A DNA stretch of 64,000 nt from Imperialibacter sp964351395 (lineage in GTDB: Bacteria > Bacteroidota > Bacteroidia > Cytophagales > Cyclobacteriaceae). The notes beneath the pieces are model-generated. The model was not told the origin of the DNA and did no database searches. It was given only the letters and a program-made list of their open reading frames with translations. The translations under genes and the position numbers were made by a program. The stretch spans positions 124,001 through 188,000 of the forward strand of contig CAYGOF010000003.1 of NCBI GenBank assembly GCA_964351395.1. The letters run 5' to 3'. Shown in pieces: positions 36,987 through 46,908 of this stretch (its first letter is position 1; every line of letters begins with the position of its first letter).

Positions 36987-38504
36987 CTACCTGGCAAAAG
37001 GCACGAGCTTAGCTTTGTCGGCAATAAAAGTTTTTCTAATAGTCTGGTTTTGGGAATTGCTTTCAGCGGTCGCTTTGTTGGTAGCATAAGCCAGGGTCAC
37101 ATTACCCCCCAGGCTAATGGGCTTGGTTTCGTCAGTATAAGTCAGGTAAAGCCATTCGATAAAGTTTTGAGCGTCTTCTTCCGAAAGAAATAGCAGCTCT
37201 TCCCAATTGCCTCGGTACTTGATCCACAGCTGGTCGGTTGGGGTGACCACATTAGCGATTTTCATCAGTGGATAATAGAGCTCATTAGCGCTGATAAAGG
37301 GCTGGTTGGAAGAAGTAACACTATTACTCCCGGAAGATCTTGCATAATAAATTATATCATCATGTTCTGAGGCAGTCAAAAGACCTGTTCCTTTTTCTCC
37401 TCGCAAACCGTGGCTGGCGAGAATTGCCCGGTAATTGAACTCCAGCGTTGAGCTGGCCATCACATTGGATGTTACCTCTGGCCTTCGGCAAAAGCTCCTT
37501 TCCAGCTCCAGTTTCGTCAAATCTGTTTCTGCCGTACCATCTTTTTTAAACAAATTGTCGACAAAAAATATCGGAAATGAAAACACATTTTCGGCCTTCA
37601 CAATCACATCCAGCTCTATTTTGTCGTTCAGATTGTATCCTGGCGCCCCCTCTGAGTAAATCCTGACCACACGTTCACTGAGGCTACCTTTGAGTGCGAT
37701 CCTCCGCTGCCTAATTGTCACCGCTTCATTTAACACATTGGACAAGCTGAGCCCCGCTCCCAAATTGGAAGTTTGCCCGGAGGTAAAACCATCGCTCGTC
37801 GAATTGGTACCTCCAGTCACAAAGGTATTAGTGTTTACTCCATCGGTGCTCGAGGCTGTATCGGACGTGCTCCCACCCTGAGTAACCGTTGTGGAACCCG
37901 TACCTGCTATTTCTATGCCTGCATTCAGGGTAAAGGCCGTACTCTTCTGGCGGCTTACGTCTCCAAAGTGATGAGTTTCATACTTGGTGGAAATACCGTC
38001 GAATGAATAAAAGCTTACGTCGTCGGTGTTATTTAGCTGCAAATATATATTCACATACTCCAGCCTCCCCTCATTGCCAGCTGCTTTCCATTTATCATCT
38101 ACGTCGAACACTATTCGTTTTCTGAACCTTGTAAAGTCGTAAACAAGCGGCCGTGAGGCTTTGGGTTTGGGACAGCTGTGGCATAAAATATCCTTCACTT
38201 TTTTATCAGCAAAGGCATTGGCTTTGGCTTCTTCCAGATAAGCATCGATATAAGCTTCCTGTCCCTCTTCAGAAAGGTCGAACACTGTTTTTGCCGGTGT
38301 TGTGGTCTTTTTATCCAAAAACACTTCTCCCGCTTTTACGGCTTCGAATGTCAGTTCCGCATAGCTAACCGCATCCTCAGCTTTAAGTGGTTTCACCTCC
38401 ACCAGCTTTTTGTATCTTCTGGTCAGCTTTAGGTCTTGTGCACGTAAGTGGCTTACACTCAACAACAGCAAAATGGCTGCACTTAATAAAATTAGCTTTT
38501 TCAT
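36987..38504 (-). CDS. Secreted protein of unknown function (505 aa)
   Basis: The start at 38504 (MKKLILLSAAILLLLSVSHLRAQ) gives a clean signal peptide; the longer frame to 38546 adds a cysteine-containing stretch and overlaps the upstream gene. A CHSCPKP motif lies near residue 107. A serine/threonine/glycine-rich low-complexity stretch follows near residues 205-255 (TGSTTVTQGGSTSD), then beta-rich sequence. I do not recognise the family. It begins 2 bp after the stop of the small gene at 38507, so the two form an operon. It may be an envelope or surface protein. Confidence 0.7.
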   Translation of the reverse strand: MKKLILLSAAILLLLSVSHLRAQDLKLTRRYKKLVEVKPLKAEDAVSYAELTFEAVKAGEVFLDKKTTTPAKTVFDLSEEGQEAYIDAYLEEAKANAFADKKVKDILCHSCPKPKASRPLVYDFTRFRKRIVFDVDDKWKAAGNEGRLEYVNIYLQLNNTDDVSFYSFDGISTKYETHHFGDVSRQKSTAFTLNAGIEIAGTGSTTVTQGGSTSDTASSTDGVNTNTFVTGGTNSTSDGFTSGQTSNLGAGLSLSNVLNEAVTIRQRRIALKGSLSERVVRIYSEGAPGYNLNDKIELDVIVKAENVFSFPIFFVDNLFKKDGTAETDLTKLELERSFCRRPEVTSNVMASSTLEFNYRAILASHGLRGEKGTGLLTASEHDDIIYYARSSGSNSVTSSNQPFISANELYYPLMKIANVVTPTDQLWIKYRGNWEELLFLSEEDAQNFIEWLYLTYTDETKPISLGGNVTLAYATNKATAESNSQNQTIRKTFIADKAKLVPFAR

Positions 38505-38506
38505 AA

Positions 38507-38743
38507 TTAATCGAATGGATTGTCGGACACATTTACAACTCGGCAAAGAAGACCGGGCGGCGGGTCGGCCGGTCTACGCACCCTCACTGCGGGGCACTCA
38601 TTGAGCACTTCAGATTTAGGCACATAGTCGCGGTTGGTATACAACACAGGACTTTGAGGGCATTGCTGCCAAACCCTATCAAGCACTTCCCAGTCGTTGG
38701 GGCGTCCGGGAGGGTTTTCGTCGACAATTATTAATATAGGCAT
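38507..38743 (-). CDS. Small protein of unknown function (78 aa)
   Basis: A soluble-looking frame (MPILIIVDENPPGRPNDWEV, then VLYTNRDYVPKSEVL) ending just before the secreted protein gene on the same strand. The proline-rich end has no known motif. Two-base spacing to the next gene and reasonable codon use favour a real gene. Function unknown; translation is not assured. Confidence 0.5.
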   Translation of the reverse strand: MPILIIVDENPPGRPNDWEVLDRVWQQCPQSPVLYTNRDYVPKSEVLNECPAVRVRRPADPPPGLLCRVVNVSDNPFD

Positions 38744-39207
38744 AGCGACAATTTTACAGGTAAAACTTACTTCATCAATTATTCTTTCAGGGACATATTA
38801 TAACTAACTCACTAAGCATTCAAAGTTACCCATACTTCGCTTTCTATAAATACCTATAAATTAGTATTTTAACACTAATTGATGGAGATAAAACCCCTAG
38901 CTAAGCCAATTTCCACTAATACACTTATTTATCCCTATTAAGTATGCTGTGATATGCAATCCATCACATGGCACAGTTTACTTTACCAATTTGGCACTCT
39001 CGGTATTCCAGACCGAGCGCTAGCAGTGCTAATGCCGTTGGTCACAGATAATTTAACCATCTTAATAGCAAAATTTTATATATTAATAAAAACGGATACA
39101 GTCTTTCTCTCAATTTAAAGCACATATAGAGCATAATTTACCTATAAATAAGTATTGATCGTTCACATTTAGCTGATGATCTTTATTCTCTCATCAAATA
39201 AATAGTT
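38744..39207. other. Divergent intergenic region
   Basis: About 460 AT-rich bases between divergent genes, probably with promoters for both. ACCTATAAATTAGTATT near 38852 recurs with one change near 39140. No RNA gene or coding frame was recognised. Confidence 0.5.
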
Positions 39208-39717
39208 ATGAACTACTTAATGCAGCTATCTGGCAACAATCTCGACAATGTCGCTCGGGACGTGCAAAAAATAAGTGAGGAGATGTCCGAAACCGAGCTT
39301 TACGCAATTATTGGAAATGCCTTGCACGATCTGGGTTACACAGTCGCACATTCCAACGATTTTGAAATTATAACACCCAAGGCGTACGATGAAAAAAGTG
39401 AGCTGATCAGCTTATATAAATCAGTGAGCTACGTTGCCAACACGAAAGCCCTCGAAAAGGATGAGGCGCTGAAGGAGGGGAAAAGTTTCTGGAGTCGTTT
39501 TGGAGAAAAACTTCGGTCTACCATTTGTTCCGACCCAAAGATCAAATCTCTCATTACAGGACAGGGCACTTTAAAAGACTACCTCACGATTGGTATTCCA
39601 ATGGTATTAGCAGCATTGGGTGTGGGGGCAATCAACCCAGTATTGCTTGCCATTATAGCTGCAAGCTTTGCGCTGATAGTGAAAGTGGGATTTAAAGCTT
39701 ATTGCGAGCTGGATTGA
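39208..39717 (+). CDS. Small protein with C-terminal hydrophobic hairpin (169 aa)
   Basis: The first 110 residues are helical and charged (NVARDVQKISEEMSETELYA), followed by two adjacent hydrophobic stretches near residues 127-163 (LTIGIPMVLAALGVGAINPV, then LLAIIAASFALIV). No signal peptide is present. This suggests a protein that can insert into the membrane from the inside. It lies 22 bp before an intracellular subtilase gene, so the two are probably cotranscribed. The protease might cleave or release it; this is inference. I do not recognise the family. Confidence 0.65.
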   Translation: MNYLMQLSGNNLDNVARDVQKISEEMSETELYAIIGNALHDLGYTVAHSNDFEIITPKAYDEKSELISLYKSVSYVANTKALEKDEALKEGKSFWSRFGEKLRSTICSDPKIKSLITGQGTLKDYLTIGIPMVLAALGVGAINPVLLAIIAASFALIVKVGFKAYCELD

Positions 39718-39739
39718 ATTAAACAAAACAAGAAACATT

Positions 39740-40963
39740 ATGATTAAGGCCAAATTCAATGACAATGTTGCTGACGGAGACAAAGCAGAACTCTCTATGC
39801 AGACCAATTTTTACACAGGCAGGTCTCTGGTCAGTCTGCTTCGCGACGATTCAGATTTTAGTGATGTCAAGAGGCTTTTCAGGCGCGACTTTGGATTAAC
39901 CGTTGCTCAAACTTCCGACTTTAACGATCCGGGATCAATTAGTGAAGAGGACTATGCAGATGCGGATGTAATGATATATGACGAAATAGGCGTGGCTTTG
40001 GTAGGCATCGATGCTGAAAGAAATGAGGTGCTCGTTAACAAAGTTCCCAAAGCAAACTACATAGTTGAACCTGAGGAAGTGATTTCGTCGCCAAACCCAA
40101 TCGATCAGAACCAGGTTCAGGCTACCTGGGGCATTGACAAGACAAATGTATTGAATAGTCAATACACTGGCAGGAATGTAAAAGTCGCGGTATTAGATAC
40201 CGGTTTTGACTTTCAACATCCTGATTTTGTCAACAGAACCATTTATTCGAAGTCGTTTGTGCCAGGAGAAACAGCCGATGACCTGAACGGACACGGCACC
40301 CATTGTATTGGCACAGCTTGTGGCAACAAAGATCAAAATGGTGTGCGATATGGTGTGGCCAAAGATGCCACAATATATGTGGGAAAGGTACTTGGCGGCA
40401 CTCAAGGCCAGGGCACTGACAGCTGGATTTTAGGCGGGATCACCTGGGCTGTTTCCCACAATTGTCGGGTAATTTCCATGTCGCTTGGGGCTCCTGTTTA
40501 CCCAGGTCAAGGCCATAAAATAGCCTATGAGCGAGCAGCCCGTTATGCTTTACAGCAGGGTACCATCATAGTAGCTGCGGCTGGGAATGAAAGTCAACGC
40601 CCACTGAGAGTCAATCCGATCGGTAGTCCTGCCAATTCCCCATCAATGTTTGCTGTGGCGGCAGTGGATTCGCAATTGAACGTGGCATATTTTTCTAACA
40701 GAGCTATAAACCCTAACTCAAGCATTGGATTAAGCGGTCCCGGGGTTGGGGTCTATTCTTCCTGGCTATCAAAACAGCAACTATATCACACAATATCCGG
40801 AACCAGTATGGCCACGCCGCATGTGGCTGGCATTGCTGCTTTATATTTCGAGCAAAATCCAGGCGCCACACCATCTGCTATTTGGAATATGCTTATTAGC
40901 AATGCGTTACCACTCAATGGCCCCACCAATGACTACGGTGCTGGATTAGTGAATGCGCCTTAA
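39740..40963 (+). CDS. Subtilisin-like serine protease (S8), no signal peptide (407 aa)
   Basis: The catalytic triad is clear: aspartate in VAVLDTGFDF (D153), histidine in NGHGTHCIGT (H185) and serine in GTSMATPHVAG (S356), with oxyanion asparagine in AAAGNES (N283). The first 120 residues form an N-terminal region ending VNKVPKANYIVEPEEVISSP, similar to an I9-type propeptide. There is no signal peptide, so the enzyme probably works in the cytoplasm or leaves by another route. It stands between a putative membrane-inserting protein and a small protein that resembles a free-standing propeptide. The protein is intact. Confidence 0.9.
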   Translation: MIKAKFNDNVADGDKAELSMQTNFYTGRSLVSLLRDDSDFSDVKRLFRRDFGLTVAQTSDFNDPGSISEEDYADADVMIYDEIGVALVGIDAERNEVLVNKVPKANYIVEPEEVISSPNPIDQNQVQATWGIDKTNVLNSQYTGRNVKVAVLDTGFDFQHPDFVNRTIYSKSFVPGETADDLNGHGTHCIGTACGNKDQNGVRYGVAKDATIYVGKVLGGTQGQGTDSWILGGITWAVSHNCRVISMSLGAPVYPGQGHKIAYERAARYALQQGTIIVAAAGNESQRPLRVNPIGSPANSPSMFAVAAVDSQLNVAYFSNRAINPNSSIGLSGPGVGVYSSWLSKQQLYHTISGTSMATPHVAGIAALYFEQNPGATPSAIWNMLISNALPLNGPTNDYGAGLVNAP

Positions 40964-40981
40964 AGTAAGTAAATTAGAGGA

Positions 40982-41191
40982 ATGAAAAAGAAGGTCCTAA
41001 TAACTATCAAGGAGCAATATTCCGACAAGCTTGATGAAGTCGTCAATCGCTTGGGAGCCCTTCACATGGAAATTGAGCACCGGCTACCATTTGGGGTGAT
41101 CACGGGCTCACTGGATGATGCCCAAATACCGTCAGTTTCAGCCGAAGAATTTATTGAAAGCATTGAGAATGATGATGAGGTAGGGATTTAA
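40982..41191 (+). CDS. Small protein resembling an I9-type protease inhibitor (69 aa)
   Basis: The sequence (KKVLITIKEQYSDKLDEVVN, then LPFGVITGSLDDAQIPSV) has the beta-alpha-beta pattern of subtilisin propeptides, which fold the protease and inhibit it. It follows the subtilase gene by 18 bp on the same strand, so an inhibitor or chaperone role is likely. The similarity is by pattern, not proven. The acidic end (SIENDDEVGI) might occupy the protease cleft. An intracellular protease with a free inhibitor is a possible controlled effector system. Confidence 0.6.
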   Translation: MKKKVLITIKEQYSDKLDEVVNRLGALHMEIEHRLPFGVITGSLDDAQIPSVSAEEFIESIENDDEVGI

Positions 41192-41484
41192 ATAGTCTTA
41201 AACAGTCATGCAATTTTCAAATTTTGACTGACTATCTGTTTTACATTTAGAGCTTGCTGCCAACTAATCATATTTTGTATTATTACGACATTTTGTTATC
41301 GCAAGTATTGACAAAATAAAGCAATATTTGCTATTCAAGGAAAAGGAATCATAAAACAAGCCGCTCTTAGAAAAGCGCCTTTCAAATAATGAGAATTGCC
41401 TGGTACATAAATAATTTAAGGACTTAATTATATTTTCACTTTTTACGTCATTGTGAACTGTGTTTTTAGCCTTATATTGTTAAA

Positions 41485-43029
41485 GTGAAAATAATCAGCT
41501 ATCTCCTACTTTTTCTTCTATTTATATCAACAAGCTTAGCTGCTGCCCAAAGTGTGGAACAAGGCAGTTCTGAGTCAGTTTTGCTCAACAGCCAGCCGCA
41601 GCCTGACACCCTACAACCGGTTCAGCAAATAGACTCCACGCTATTACAAGCTAATCAGGTCATCGATAAAGCCAATGCTGCCGATACGGTGATTTATAAC
41701 GCAGTCAGCAAGACCGATACTGTGTTTCAGGCGGCAGACGAAGGTCTTTCAAAAATTAACCAGGCTGCCAACTTCCCCAATACTGCAATTAACAGGGCCA
41801 CTGATTCGGTGCAGTTCATCAACAAGGCATACAATGCTGAGCAAAAAGGGCTCGACAGCCTCAATAGGATCCTCAATGCTCCAGCCGACAAATTATCGGA
41901 AATAGAAAGTAAAGTTGACAATTCGTCCGTAGGCAAAGTGAATAACGTTACCTCGGAAGTAAACGAAGGACTGGGGAACGTGGGTATTCAAAAAAGTATA
42001 GATCAGCCAGGCGTGACTGGGTTGTCGGATCAACTAAGGCCCGGAGGCCAGGGAGGTCTCTTACCTGGGACTCCCGACATACCTGGTTTGGATGTTGCCA
42101 CGGGGGCTTTGGACAAGGTAAACGAAGCGGGTCAAGTGCTAGACAAAGCTCAGGGCATAACCGAGCAAACCAAGAACATCGGTATGGAGGTGGGAAATAT
42201 TTCCAGGGGTGACTTTGAAAACACAGAAACGCTTTCTGGCATGGGCGAAGCGCAACTGGGGAAAACAGAGGTCTTTAATGAACTAAATCAAGAAGCGGGC
42301 GCATTTGGAGGACTGCCCATGTCGTCCGATGGCGAACTCGTTGGCCAGGAGTATTGGAAGGCCGAAGCAGTTAGCATGGCCAAGGAGGAAGTATTGGATC
42401 ATTTTGTAGGAAAAGAAGAGCGGCTTCAGGCTGCCATGAAGCAAATGAGCAAGCTGAAGCGAAAATACTCCAAGGTAGAAATGCTCGATAAAGACCATAT
42501 GGTCAAAGCTGCGGTGCTTAAAGGATTGCCCTGGCAACACCGGCTTTACCCATCGTTGAATTTCCAGGTCGTTAACGGGCAACATGTGATTGTCGATTTT
42601 CGACCCGGGGTGCATTACCGTGTTTATGGCCGTTGGGTGGTAAGCGGTGGCGCTATTTTCAGAAAGCATTTTTCTAAAGGGGAACTTCTTACCCTACCAA
42701 CCTACAAAATTACAGGTGGCTTTTTTTCTACAGAATACCGACTCTGGAAGAGCTTTTCATTTTTTGGGATGACGCAATTGGTTGATGTCAAAAGATTCCT
42801 GCCCTACAGTGAGGCATATACCCGTTACCGAGACTGGGACCTGATGTTTGGAATAAAAAAGGACTTTAAGTTTACACGACATGTTAAAGGAACGTCCCAA
42901 ATAGGTTACAATGTCGCCTATGATCGGGATATATCTCCCTACGCCTCTCGCTGGCATTTAATGTTTGGAATGTATTACCAATTTAAAACCAAAACGGAAC
43001 GGCTTCAAAAAGCTAACAAAAAGCACTGA
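41485..43029 (+). CDS. Outer-membrane beta-barrel protein with long periplasmic N-terminus (514 aa)
   Basis: GTG start giving a signal peptide (MKIISYLLLFLLFISTSLAAAQ). Residues of about 25-280 are rich in A, N, D, S and Q without cysteines, including a low-complexity helical stretch (INQAANFPNTAINRATDSVQ). From about 340 the sequence shows alternating hydrophobic strands with aromatic girdles and ends in FGMYYQFK, typical of an outer-membrane barrel. Function unknown. It lies upstream of another fibre-like gene, so it could anchor or export fibre proteins; this is inference. The upstream gap (41192-41484) shows no gene. Confidence 0.7.
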   Translation: MKIISYLLLFLLFISTSLAAAQSVEQGSSESVLLNSQPQPDTLQPVQQIDSTLLQANQVIDKANAADTVIYNAVSKTDTVFQAADEGLSKINQAANFPNTAINRATDSVQFINKAYNAEQKGLDSLNRILNAPADKLSEIESKVDNSSVGKVNNVTSEVNEGLGNVGIQKSIDQPGVTGLSDQLRPGGQGGLLPGTPDIPGLDVATGALDKVNEAGQVLDKAQGITEQTKNIGMEVGNISRGDFENTETLSGMGEAQLGKTEVFNELNQEAGAFGGLPMSSDGELVGQEYWKAEAVSMAKEEVLDHFVGKEERLQAAMKQMSKLKRKYSKVEMLDKDHMVKAAVLKGLPWQHRLYPSLNFQVVNGQHVIVDFRPGVHYRVYGRWVVSGGAIFRKHFSKGELLTLPTYKITGGFFSTEYRLWKSFSFFGMTQLVDVKRFLPYSEAYTRYRDWDLMFGIKKDFKFTRHVKGTSQIGYNVAYDRDISPYASRWHLMFGMYYQFKTKTERLQKANKKH

Positions 43030-43114
43030 AATCACCATTAGCAGATTTGGTTACTCCGTAGCGCCATTATCTCGCGAATCAAACCAAATATTCGACCTCA
43101 AAACATACCTCCAT

Positions 43115-43895
43115 ATGGCCAAGCAATTTTTATCAATCCTTACCCTGGGCTGCGCATTATTGGGGCTCCCAAAAAAAGCGGCGGCACAAATCATCACCTC
43201 GGAAGTGAAGGTCGAACAGCGATCCAATACAGAAATTAAAACCGACTTATTAGTAGATGGAAGTGTGGTCACTCAAGGAAACCAGACTGTTTCGGGCGTG
43301 CTAAATGTTTCCGGGGACATATACGGCGGCTACAACAAAAACTTCTATATGCCCGGCTTCACAGCCAGCTGGGCAGGCAGACCCTACTGCGGCTTCTCCA
43401 CTGATTACGACGCCGGCAGTGATCAGAATTTTGCAAAAATTGTGCATTGGGGACTTGGTAGAGGCGGCTTCCGGTTCTATGCACATGTAAACTACAACGA
43501 CACCAGCCCCACATTTGTGGCAGAAATATCTCGTTTTGGTGCGGTTTCCGGAGCTTCAGATCGCCGCCTTAAAGAAAACATTCATAGGGTAGAAGGTGCC
43601 CGTGAGAAAATTCGGAAACTGGAAGCCGTAAGCTATAACTGGATAAATGACCAGGACAAAACGCCTACAGCAGGATTCATTGCCCAGGAGGTATACGAGC
43701 AAATTCCGGAGGCAGTAAGTAAACAAGCCACTCAACAACGATGGCACGTGGACCATGCAAATCAACCCAATAGTAGCCTATCTGGTTGAAGCTGTAAAAG
43801 AGATCGACAAAGAGCTTTTACGTTTGAAAGAAGAAAATGAGGCTTTACGAGAGCAAGTCGCCAAATTTGAAAAAACTACACAAGTTAATAAATAG
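43115..43895 (+). pseudogene. Secreted fibre-like protein with S74 domain, frameshifted
   Basis: The start at 43115 gives a signal peptide ending AAAQ and the opening QIITSEVKVEQRSNTEI. The S74 chaperone domain has the SDRRLK Ser/Lys pair (S148, K153). Near 43754 the reading frame breaks: the first frame ends at 43789, while another frame continues with normal S74 sequence (MQINPIVAYLVEAVKEIDKE) to a TAG at 43893. A single-base indel explains it. It is the second of two S74-bearing genes in the window, and both are damaged behind the autocleavage site. The original protein would have been about 260 residues. Confidence 0.8.
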
Positions 43896-43924
43896 AATAG
43901 TCGCCGATCAGAATCTTTGGCTAT

Positions 43925-44530
43925 TTACAATGCCGTCCAACTCAGGTTCCTGTCCATATGTTCAATCTTCAACGATACGGTGTTCACGTTATGGTTGGGG
44001 TTGTAATTACTTAGAGTGACCGACAAGATAATTGTATTTCCACTTACAGTTGAATTCAAATTAACAGAAACAGTATTATGGATTTCTGACACCTTAGTAA
44101 CTCCGGTGTTCAGTCCACCCCAGGCATTGCCTCTTCTGTAGGGAACATACCAAATGCCCTCGCAATTCTGATCGTGGCCGGGATCGCCTTTCATTTCAAG
44201 AGTTACTTTTAGCATACCGCCGCTTCCTACGCCTATCTCAGAAGACTGGCAAATGTTTGTGGTCGAATTTGTTGGCACGTACCATTTGTTCACGGTAGAC
44301 AGCTTGTACGTATTGATTGCTTGTACTTCACCACTGACTGCCACATTTTGAGTAACTGTCAGGTCTCCATTAATGGTTGTGTTGTCGTCAATTTGTGTAA
44401 CATTAGCCAATTCCTCAATAGAAACCTCCCCGGTAGTAATTTGGGCTTGGACTGAAAAAGAAATAAGAAATACAATGGCGGTAACGAGAACAAGCCTACT
44501 TTGTGAAAAGTGAATTTTGATTTTTCTCAT
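43925..44530 (-). CDS. Secreted fibre-like protein, short form (201 aa)
   Basis: A signal peptide ends in VQAQ, the mature opening is QITTGEVSIEELANVTQID, and short shaft repeats follow (TTINGDLTVTQNVAVSGEVQ). A beta-rich end domain closes the protein. It is related in layout to the genes at 6616 and 35840. It is convergent with the damaged S74 gene. No enzyme motif is present. Together with the main cluster this makes ten fibre-like genes in the window. Confidence 0.75.
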   Translation of the reverse strand: MRKIKIHFSQSRLVLVTAIVFLISFSVQAQITTGEVSIEELANVTQIDDNTTINGDLTVTQNVAVSGEVQAINTYKLSTVNKWYVPTNSTTNICQSSEIGVGSGGMLKVTLEMKGDPGHDQNCEGIWYVPYRRGNAWGGLNTGVTKVSEIHNTVSVNLNSTVSGNTIILSVTLSNYNPNHNVNTVSLKIEHMDRNLSWTAL

Positions 44531-45697
44531 AGCTAGTTTATCTGTGAATATTGTTGATCTCTATGTCAAGAAATTAGCGTCCTCTACAAAACGAATAGTA
44601 CTTGATACCAGGAGAAAACCGAGAATCGATCCTTTAGAGCCTGGCATAAATATCCAACAGTTAGAGTACCTGATTAGTCGTTTCGCTTTACGGATACTTT
44701 AACCTATTGGCCATGCATGGGCTCCGGAGCTTAAGGAAATAACTCAAATAAATAACAGAGTATTTGACGAAAAAAACAAAATTTTTTCACTCTCCGTTTA
44801 GAATATTGCCGCTTAATATTAAATGCCAATAAAAAAAGTATTTCTTAGGACATAGCTATCCATTATCTCCTTTACTGTGCTTTCTAAAATCAATGTATTT
44901 GAATTCTAGACTAAAAGATACTATTTGTGTCGACCTGGAAATTCACTAAAGGCTTTATGGATGCTGTACATTGAATTGTGGTGCTGGGTTCTAAACAACC
45001 TTTAAAAAAATAACCAAAACGCTCTCTGTTAAAGCGTAGGAGTTTGGTTACTCCCAAATTCGCCATATAGTAAAACTTTTCTCGATTCATAACAGAATAG
45101 CCATTTCTCGATTTCTAATAGCCAAGCAAACAAATCAGGTTATTTAAATCACCCCAGCTTCTTCGAAATCTCCACAATAAAATACCCCGTTCCCACCTCA
45201 AGAACTCCCGCAAGTTTAAAAATTGTAGTCAGCGTGGGCTGTTTATCCCCATTCTCCAGCCTGGAAATATGAGTATCATGTGATCCAACTTCAAACGTCA
45301 ACTTCTCCTGGGACAGGACTCTCTCTCTAAGTCCTTTTAAGGTCTTCCCAAATGCCTTGATGTTGTTTTCACTAAATCTGTACCAAGTAGGTAAGTGACC
45401 ACGTACTATTCAAGAGTGTGAAAAAATAATATAAGTAGAAACTGATATTACTTAAGATCAATAAATATCAAAATCCTCTCTGAAGCAGCATTTTTGGATC
45501 TTTTTAGGCTTTGGGTATTGCTATTTTATAGCTCCTTGCATATTTTCCTATAAAACATACAGCAAATTCATTGGCGATATTTCTTTCAGACTAAAAACCA
45601 AGAAATATTTTGACGCAAACTTGGTGTTTTAAGGAAAACCTTTTGTAAACATTTAATTCACTAGAGAGGTAAATCGCCTTCTCAGAAAATAACAACA
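44531..45697. other. Long gene-poor region with an XRE relic
   Basis: About 1.17 kb of AT-rich sequence. The only coding trace is the XRE fragment listed separately at 45149-45409. The remainder shows no frame, hairpin or repeat I could support. Confidence 0.5.
45149..45409 (-). pseudogene. Broken XRE-type regulator
   Basis: The minus strand encodes NIKAFGKTLKGLRERVLSQE and then SHDTHISRLENGDKQPTLTT, a normal Cro/CI-type HTH domain, up to a TGA at 45149. The open stretch upstream has no ATG, GTG or TTG before an in-frame stop, so the start has been lost. It is close in type to the intact XRE genes at 46909 and 47181. Confidence 0.65.
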
Positions 45698-46765
45698 ATG
45701 AAAAAAATCACTTCCTTTTTTAGGGAATTCCTAAAGAGTTTGAACTTATACTCTGGATTACTATCAGTGTTTGTGGCTACAATTGGCGTTTGGATCGCTC
45801 TTATACTTGGAAATCGGCAGTTGATCAACAGTACCAACCAATTTTCTAAATCCTTAGAAGAACAACGGTCATTAACAATGGCCCAGTTAGATTCCTCCAG
45901 CCGTCAATTCAACTATTCTATGGCGCAAAGCCGAGAAGAACTTAGTATACTAAGACAACAAATTGAATTGAACAAATGGCAATTCGAGAAATCTTTTCAG
46001 TTAAACGAAAAGCAAATCGACCAAATTAATATTCAATTACAACAAAACAGAGAATTAATAGACATCTCCAAAGACCAAATCTCGGATTCCAGCAAAATTA
46101 GAAGGATAAAAATAGTATTTCTAGATGAGTTACTTGCTGAAAGAAATGCGTTAATTACTATTTGGGGAAACGCACTTCATCTGAAAAACACCTTGGGATG
46201 CATTATAAACATGTTTAGCAAGTATAAAATATATTCTGATAATATATTGGCCGAGGAGAAGTCATTTGATAATGAAACTTACGAGATTCATTTTTACGGG
46301 TTAGATTCATTAAAAATGGGCACCTATAGAAAAGAATTTGCAATGACACTCCCATTAAGCAACGATTGTTATGACCGAAGAAACGAACTACTTTTCGATC
46401 GTATGCCTGTAAAAGCATCAAAGTCGGCCAGAATTGAATTTGACAATTCGTTGCTTCTGCAAACTTTTGACAACAATGAAATAAGCACCTTGTATTTGGC
46501 TTATGAGATGTACATTCAAATGGAAGAGACTTTGAGAAACGCGATCGATAAGAAAGAACTCACATCCATTTTAATAGAAATTGACAGGCATAGCACAACA
46601 AAAAATGAGTACAAATCTAGGTCAATTGATAATAGTGTTGGAATAAAAGTGCTCCGCGACTTATCTGAGGAATATTATAAATTATCGGATCTAGTTGAGC
46701 TAGGTCAGAGGACAATTGAAGCCTGTGATATCTTGCTTAACAAACACAACTACTTCGACAGGTAA
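45698..46765 (+). CDS. Membrane-anchored coiled-coil protein of unknown function (355 aa)
   Basis: A transmembrane segment near residues 19-40 (SGLLSVFVATIGVWIALIL) precedes a long predicted coiled coil (QRSLTMAQLDSSSRQFNYSM through QLQQNRELIDISKDQ). The C-terminal 220 residues are a mixed domain without a known motif. The layout resembles the protein at 56462. It lies at the left end of a stretch full of toxin-antitoxin and defence genes, so a sensor or defence role is possible but unproven. The gene stands alone with its own promoter region. Confidence 0.6.
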   Translation: MKKITSFFREFLKSLNLYSGLLSVFVATIGVWIALILGNRQLINSTNQFSKSLEEQRSLTMAQLDSSSRQFNYSMAQSREELSILRQQIELNKWQFEKSFQLNEKQIDQINIQLQQNRELIDISKDQISDSSKIRRIKIVFLDELLAERNALITIWGNALHLKNTLGCIINMFSKYKIYSDNILAEEKSFDNETYEIHFYGLDSLKMGTYRKEFAMTLPLSNDCYDRRNELLFDRMPVKASKSARIEFDNSLLLQTFDNNEISTLYLAYEMYIQMEETLRNAIDKKELTSILIEIDRHSTTKNEYKSRSIDNSVGIKVLRDLSEEYYKLSDLVELGQRTIEACDILLNKHNYFDR

Positions 46766-46908
46766 AAGGTGTAAGTAATAAGCGAGCCTAATAAAAAGCC
46801 ATAAAACTAATACGACTTTCTATCGGCAGACACCCCAACGAACTCGATAAGGCTCAATAGCGGCAAAAAAAAGAAAAAAACTTCACTTGGGTTTTAAGAA
46901 ATCATCTT

